Origin: Plantago elongata
Lineage: Eukaryota; Streptophyta; Magnoliopsida; Lamiales; Plantaginaceae
Assembly: GCA_036897095.1 (NCBI GenBank)
Contig: JAYMSP010000082.1
Location: forward strand, 1-64,000
Reading direction: 5' to 3'
DNA length: 64,000 bases
The notes under the pieces were generated by a model that was not told the DNA's origin, searched no databases, and saw only the letters and a program-made list of their open reading frames with translations. Below are positions 58,661 to 64,000 of this stretch, one piece after another. A program made the translations under genes and the position numbers. Each line of letters starts with the position of its first letter. The first letter of the stretch is position 1.

Positions 58661-60564
58661 TCATTTTTGCATTAAAACCTCATTTGGAAGTGAAATTCGA
58701 CCTTTTAATTTTTATTTTTCGGTGATTTTGAGATCTGATTTCAGATATAAATACGTAAAATGAAAATTGAAACATGTTATCAGGTGTTTTGTTATGGTTT
58801 TAAGAGTTGGTATTATAGTGTTAAGCATCATAACAATGATTTTTAACTCGTGTTGAATGTTTCAATATGTTGTTGGTTTAGTTATTGTAATTAATTTTAA
58901 GTAACAATGTTAGTGTTTTTAGCATCTGATGAACTATTTATAATATGATCTTTCACAAATGCTTTGTTATAGGTTTGAAAGGCATCGTTATAGTTAAGAT
59001 GCTTTCTTATGGTTTAGAGCATCGAAGTTATTGTTTTAAGATACAATGTTATGGTTATAGTTTTAAAAGGTATTTTTGTAGCTTTAAGATACACTGGTAT
59101 GATTGTAATCATTAACGATAATATATTTATCTTATGTAGAGTAAATGTATGTTATTGTTTTTAGCACATGTGTTATAGTTATAAGAGCAATTGTTGTAAT
59201 TTTAAGCATCAACGTTAGTGTTTTATATGTTGCGAAATATTTTTGATTTGATTTTTTTCAATTGTTATAGTTTTAAGAGGCACGATTCAGATTTTTGTGT
59301 TATTATTTTTAGCTTGTGTTGCGTGTTCCTACTTTGTTATAATTTTAAAATGCAATGTTATGATTTACGCATCAATGTTACGGTTTTTAACATGTGTTGC
59401 ATTTCTTCTTTGTTTTTAAGCACCAATTAATGTGATAGTTCAAATGAGAGTTGTTATAATTTTAACCCAATTAGTGAATATTTTATGCAAGTGTGATGTT
59501 GAGATCAAGTTGGATGGTAGGTCCTCAAAGTTGTCAATGCAATATTGAAGCAAAACGCACTTGCAGTAAAATATAGAAAGTTGAAGTTCACCAAATTTGA
59601 TCGAGAATGCTTTAACCTATAGAATAAAAAACATCCAGTAGATACTTATTGTATTTTTTTTCTACAAGAATAGATGTTCTAGAATCTTTGGATAATTAGA
59701 TGTGCAAGTAGATTATTTTAAACTTATTATTATTGTTTTAATGAATTTTTCGGTACCTTTACACTTATTTAATTGTTGTCTGATGATATTAGACTGTCAC
59801 TTAAAAATATAACAAGTCATCATAAAAGTATTACGTAGGTACTTAAAACCATCACATAATTTATGTAAAAATTAATAAAAGAGGTTAAAACAATAATTGA
59901 AACATACATTGCTGACGCATTAAAACAATCATATCGTCTCTTAAAAAGTTAACAAAATACGTTAAAACTGTAACAAAAACTTCCACTGTAAACAACTTAA
60001 AATCATAACATAATGTATTAAAAGCGTAATGAAAAGTGAATGAACTGGCGGTTTTTTAAGGTACTCGACCGGTCAGACCGTTAAAATCCAAAACCATAAA
60101 AAACCCTTGATTTTCTTATATTTTAAGAAAATCTTACATTTTCCAAGACTTTAATTTTTTATATTAGTTTCAGAACCACAAAAAATGATTCCATGTTCAC
60201 AAATTCTTATTTCATGTTCACATAAGTTAGTTTCAAAACCATAAAAATCCTGAAACTAGTTGAATCAAAATCCCTGAAACTAGTACGGACATGTTTGAAA
60301 TTAACTGTTATGTTTGTGAAACTAATTTTATACTCCTGAAACTAGTTTGACTTGATATGAAACTAGGGAAACTAACATTTATGTTCATGAAACTAGCATG
60401 GGTTACTTTGAAACTAGTGAAACTAATATTTATGCACATGAAACTAATATTCCTGAAACTAATACACTCGTATTTGAATATTTGTGAAACTAACTTTTTA
60501 TACAATAAAATTAACTTTTTGAAACTGGCAAACATAAAACCAACAAAGATGGACATGAAACTAC

Positions 60565-61265
60565 GGATTTTCTACCGTCAGTCAAGGTGTCGCCCTGAAT
60601 ATTGTCAGTCAATATATCCACATCTGACATTATACATTGCACTCTATCTCACCCAATTATTGCTCCATATCGCACTCTACTATCGTTTTCTATCGCTCTC
60701 GATCGCTACTTGTTATTTAAATTTATTTATTTTCATGAATTTTTCAAAAATAATAATTAAACACATATTATATAATTTACAAGAGAATTATAATCTTAAA
60801 AATTAAAATTAAAAGTCATAAATATTCACATTACTCAAAACTAAGGTTCACAATTAATGCGAAAGAGGACAATATTCACATGAACCCTAAATTAAAAATC
60901 TTTGATTATTTTAATTTAATTTTTATTATTGATTTTTTTTTGTTTAATCGCCTAATTTGGAGAATATTTTAATTAAATTTTTTATTTAAAGATTTTAATT
61001 TTGTTAATTGCAGCATTGAATATATGAAGAATATTTTTTTTAATGATATCTAGTAAATATATATTTTTAAATATATTTAAACGATGTAGATGGTCACAGC
61101 AACACGTAGTGCAACACCTCGTGCGACACGAGCGACACTCTATGGCAACACTTAGTGCAATAAGTCGGAAATTATTTGATCTAAACCGTTGAAGTTTAAT
61201 CAAATGATTAAAATAGGTGACTAACGTTAATCAAGGCGACACCCTAACTGACGATAGAAGGTTCC
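60565..61265. mobile_element. ~700-bp TIR element, copy 2
   Basis: The left end reads GGATTTTCTACCGTCAGTCA then AGGTGTCGCC. The right end in reverse complement reads GGAACCTTCTATCGTCAGTT then AGGGTGTCGCC, so the inverted repeats are about 30 bp. Flanks ATGAAACTA (left) and ATGAAGCTA (right) could be a 9-bp target duplication with one change, which would point to a Mutator-like MITE. The same motif is common in the surrounding array, however, so this is weak. A diverged copy lies at 51790-52494, inverted relative to this one and of nearly equal length. Non-coding. Confidence 0.68.
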
Positions 61266-61300
61266 ATGAAGCTAACCAAAATTTACCTGCAACTTATATT

Positions 61301-63138
61301 CTAGGAAATTAGTGCCTTTCTTTTTCTATATTCATGCAACAATTAGTTGTTGACGGTTGTTGCTAAATTTCTACAGTAATTATATATACAAAATTCATTT
61401 AAAAAAAGCTCTAATCTCGAGTAATGCCTCTTTGCCCAGGCCTTTTCTCTTCTTCCACATCGAAAAATCGAATCAAAATAAGTTTTTTTTTAAATCCATG
61501 TTGAAAACGAGAAGAAAAGGTGAAAATATGAAAGAGAGATGAGGAAGAAAGTTTGTTGGAGGAAGAGGTGAGTATAAATTGAGAGAAAAATAAAAAGAAG
61601 AGAGAAACAAGCGTAGTGTACTGATGTTGAAAAAGAAGCGTGTTGAACCTGGAAGAAAGAATGGGGTACAATGGAAAAAAAGAGGAAGGACTTAGGGCAC
61701 AAAAAATTAAAATAAATTTAACGAACAGATTTTATTTGTAAGCTCATCATGTAAATTCACTTATTTTTGTAATTTTCTATAAAAACTATAAAAAAAATTC
61801 ATTTGGATTGAAACAACCACTCCGCAGATACGTTTATATCATTTGAATAGTGTTGTGATTTGTATATACTGTGTCAAATTTAGGAGGTCAAGAATTGCAC
61901 CAGGTAAAGCGTAAACACTCCGGTGTTTCCTTGAGAATGTCAAATTTATGTAGAGTTGTCACGTTTCTACCATTTGCGGTTTATTTAATTGCATAATGAA
62001 GTCCTGTCCTGTGTCCTGTGTCTGTGTTGCACCAATAATGCTCTCATTTTGGTTCTCCCCGACCCAAAATGGCCTCTCATTGAAATTATCAATGACAAAT
62101 TTTAATCAGTTATGATCTTAATCGAAAAATCTAACTCGAAAAATGCCAGTATTACCACATATTACACCAACAATTGATAAAGCACCACATGAATAATATA
62201 ATTCAATTAACTACAACCCAATAATGAAAGAAATAACAATATACCATTGAAAATCAACATCGTATGAAAGAGAGTATAAATAGAATTCACTAGTTCATCG
62301 AAAAAGTACATATCTGGTCGGAGTTCATACGAAATCAACAGTATTTATAGAAACGTATAATGTGTTAAAGATATTATTAAAATCATTAATTTTATCGAGT
62401 TCAGTTGGAATTTTAGATAATTTTAGATCTATAAGAATTCAACTCTTATTTAGACTGGAAGTTTTTATGTAATGGTGCGCAAAGAATTTTAGATAATTTG
62501 GTGTAAATAATTTGGGCTACAAATGATAATTAGAGGGGGCATTCTAAATTGTATATGTTGTCACATTCGAATACGTCAAATTTTACCTGTGATGTTTGAG
62601 ATGTTATTTTCTTTTCAAAAAGGTTAAGGCCTTATTTGTTATACTGTTGGAGTGACTATATCCTCACTCAAATCGAATATTTTGTATATAAAAAATTCGA
62701 TTTCAATTGAAAAAGTCCACTCAAATTCTATGCCAATCGGTCCAAGGTGTATTATAACTTGGTTAAGAGCAAGAAGTGTCATAAGCCAACATAAACAACG
62801 CTTACAAGAGTTCACTGCCAAAAGACTTACATGACCCAAGTCTAATCCATAGTAGTCCAGAAAATCAGCAATGAAAAAGTACCAAGAAAACAAAAGTCTA
62901 AACATAACTTACAATTTATATTTCATAACGACAGAATCAAAGGTAAGCTTAGCTTGATATCCTGCTTCCCAGTCCCCAAAAAAAGAAAGGATTAGCATTC
63001 TATAAAAGCTTTCAAAGTATAAAAAATACTTCAAACAAATCTTAGAAACCCATGATAAACAGCTACAGATCAATCAATCTTTAATAATAACGACAGAATC
63101 ATCACACACATTACTTACAATTTACACAAATACTCAGT
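61301..63138. other. Intergenic, no gene seen
   Basis: AT-rich. Purine-rich stretch at 61490-61690. The block 62645-62830 has a minus-strand ORF of 88 aa with no family I recognise. The right end should be the 3' UTR of the histidine kinase gene. Confidence 0.45.
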
Positions 63139-63976
63139 TCATAAAAGCTCTTCTTTTTTCAATGGTTTAGTTAAATAACCATCTACTCCAGCTTCCTTCG
63201 TCATGTTAATCTCATTCTCCCTTTTCATGAGCAGTTAAAGCTATTATTGGTATATGGACTCCAAACTTCCTCTCTGTTTCTCTTATTCTCCTTGTTGATT
63301 CGGTCCCATCCATCACTTGCATCTAACAAGTAAGCAAATGGGATAAGAAAATACGAAAATCAAGAAAAACTTGGTTAAATCAAGAACATGTGATCATTAC
63401 CTGGCAATCCATCAAGATACAGTCATAAGGTAGTGAATTGGTAGAAGTTCCATCATCATCAAGACCTTTGCAAACTAGTTCCCAAGCCTCTTCACCATTT
63501 TCACATGAAGACACACTTGCACCAAGTTGGGTAGTGAACATCGTAGCTATCTTGCGACCAATAGAATCATCGTCAACCACTAGGAATTTCTTTCCTGCCA
63601 ACGGTTTTCTGTTAGTTGGCTCCTCAACTTCTTCTATTTCGCATCTTTTATGTGCAGGGCTTGGTAGTGAAACTATTTCCTTCATGATTGATGGACTCGC
63701 TTCACAAGAACAAGTATTTCGAGCATTGGCTAGCCGCGGTGACATAGGTTGTGACATTGTTGTGCGAAATGCGGGCAAAAGACTAATAGCTAGGTACAAA
63801 CGGGAGCCATGAAATGGCTTAGATATAACCAAGTCGGATGGAGATAGCTCACCGATACGTGATGAGTTATTGTCACCCACGCTTGAATTATCCAGCCAGA
63901 CAACTGCATTACCACAGCTATTATCCAAATCCCCTAAATTCAGCCACAGCCCTACTAATATCACACAAAGGACCAG
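63139..63976 (-). CDS. CKI1-like hybrid histidine kinase, 3' end only, frame broken
   Basis: The gene continues beyond the right edge. The first visible exon ends at 63401 and probably starts at 63976 (acceptor AG 63978-63977), because an in-frame TGA lies at 63997-63995. It encodes the linker (DLVISKPFHGSRLY, typical before plant kinase receivers) and the receiver start (GKKFLVVDDDSIGRKIATMF, ENGEEAWELV, PYDCILMDCQ with the phospho-acceptor Asp). The last exon starts at 63322 (MQVMDGTESTRRIRETERKF, VHIPIIALTAHEKGE). In that frame a TGA falls at 63214-63212. The expected end (EAGVDGYLTKPLKKEELL, with the conserved Lys) is read in another frame, to the stop at 63141-63139. This is a one-base-type frameshift, real or a sequencing error. 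CKI1 is the expected gene beside CP12 in Arabidopsis (At2g47430, from memory). Confidence 0.75.
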
Positions 63977-64000
63977 CTCGGATGTTAATAACAATCAAAA

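Larger units (their letters stand above)
57640..61300. mobile_element. Large element-like region with nested arrays of short inverted motifs
   Basis: The outer arrays carry many TAGTTTCA/TGAAACTA motifs. The left one (57690-58190) starts with TGAAACTA and is then mostly TAGTTTCA; the right one (60155-60565) starts with TAGTTTCA and is then mostly TGAAACTA. The inner arrays carry GTTATRGTTTTAAG on the left (58790-59460) and its reverse complement (CTTAAAAYYATAAC, GTTAAAACTG) on the right (59800-60020). Between outer and inner arrays, AAAATGTAAGATTTTTCT (58226) is mirrored by AGAAAATCTTACATTTTCC (60121). Symmetry about a centre near 59600 suggests one non-autonomous DNA element with subterminal repeats. 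No transposase and no terminal repeats or target site were identified. A 700-bp element is inserted near its right end. Confidence 0.5.

Noticed and set aside
60357-60806. 149-aa plus-strand ORF with repeated MKL/KLI phrases
   Set aside because: The repetitive protein is a translation of the TGAAACTA motif array and then runs into the inserted 700-bp element. There is no family resemblance.
62639-62905. 88-aa minus-strand ORF with FEWTFSIEIEFFIYKIF
   Set aside because: I could not place it in any family. It may be part of an unrecognised dispersed repeat, but nothing in the window supports that.
63438-63812. 124-aa plus-strand ORF
   Set aside because: Antisense to the receiver-domain exon of the histidine kinase; it encodes only low-complexity Ser-rich sequence.

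Overview
The window is nuclear DNA from a flowering plant. The genes are split by GT-AG introns, the intergenic DNA is AT-rich and full of short non-autonomous transposons, and every recognisable protein belongs to a land-plant family. It is a eudicot, perhaps an asterid; the species cannot be read from the sequence. No rRNA, tRNA or CRISPR was found, and no retrovirus-like or other virus-derived element was recognised.

Layout. At 0.5-7.1 kb there are two single-exon paralogues of a plant multi-pass membrane protein, separated by about 5 kb of small transposons. At 8.7-14.0 kb (minus) lies a complete 15-exon DDM1 chromatin remodeller of 754 aa. At 17.0-24.9 kb (plus) there is a tandem array of three intact intronless GRAS regulators and the remains of a fourth. 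At 25.3-26.9 kb (minus) is a two-exon SMP-30-like beta-propeller protein. At 29.0-36.8 kb (minus) is a 14-exon chloroplast glutamyl endopeptidase of 953 aa. At 39.9-44.4 kb (plus) is a SEN1/UPF1-like superfamily 1 helicase of about 1104 aa, with a duplicated last exon. At 47.1-49.7 kb (minus) is an O-fucosyltransferase-family protein. At 53.6 kb (plus) is CP12. At 55.5-56.2 kb (minus) is a group S1 bZIP factor with the sucrose-control upstream ORF in its leader. At the right edge (minus) is the 3' end of a CKI1-like hybrid histidine kinase, with a frame break in its receiver domain. Exon maps were built by hand from splice sites, reading phase and family similarity.

The order SMP-30-like, glutamyl endopeptidase, CP12, CKI1 matches (from memory) Arabidopsis At2g47370, At2g47390, At2g47400 and At2g47430. 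The pair CP12-bZIP53 matches At3g62410-At3g62420. The right half of the window is therefore an old, conserved chromosome block carrying neighbours that Arabidopsis now splits between two duplicated segments.

The transposon fraction is unusually legible: a Stowaway-like MITE; four related PIF/Harbinger-like MITEs; two copies of a ~700-bp element with GTCAGT-containing inverted ends; a foldback-like element whose long arms enclose a minisatellite; a further long-inverted-repeat element; tRNA-derived SINE fragments, one in a DDM1 intron; and, at 57.6-61.3 kb, a large element-like region built from two nested sets of short motifs that reverse orientation across its centre.

The genes form no pathway together, but several are linked to sugar and light status: CP12 controls the Calvin cycle, the endopeptidase acts in the chloroplast stroma, and the bZIP carries the sucrose-sensing leader. 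DDM1 is the host factor that silences transposons like those found here.
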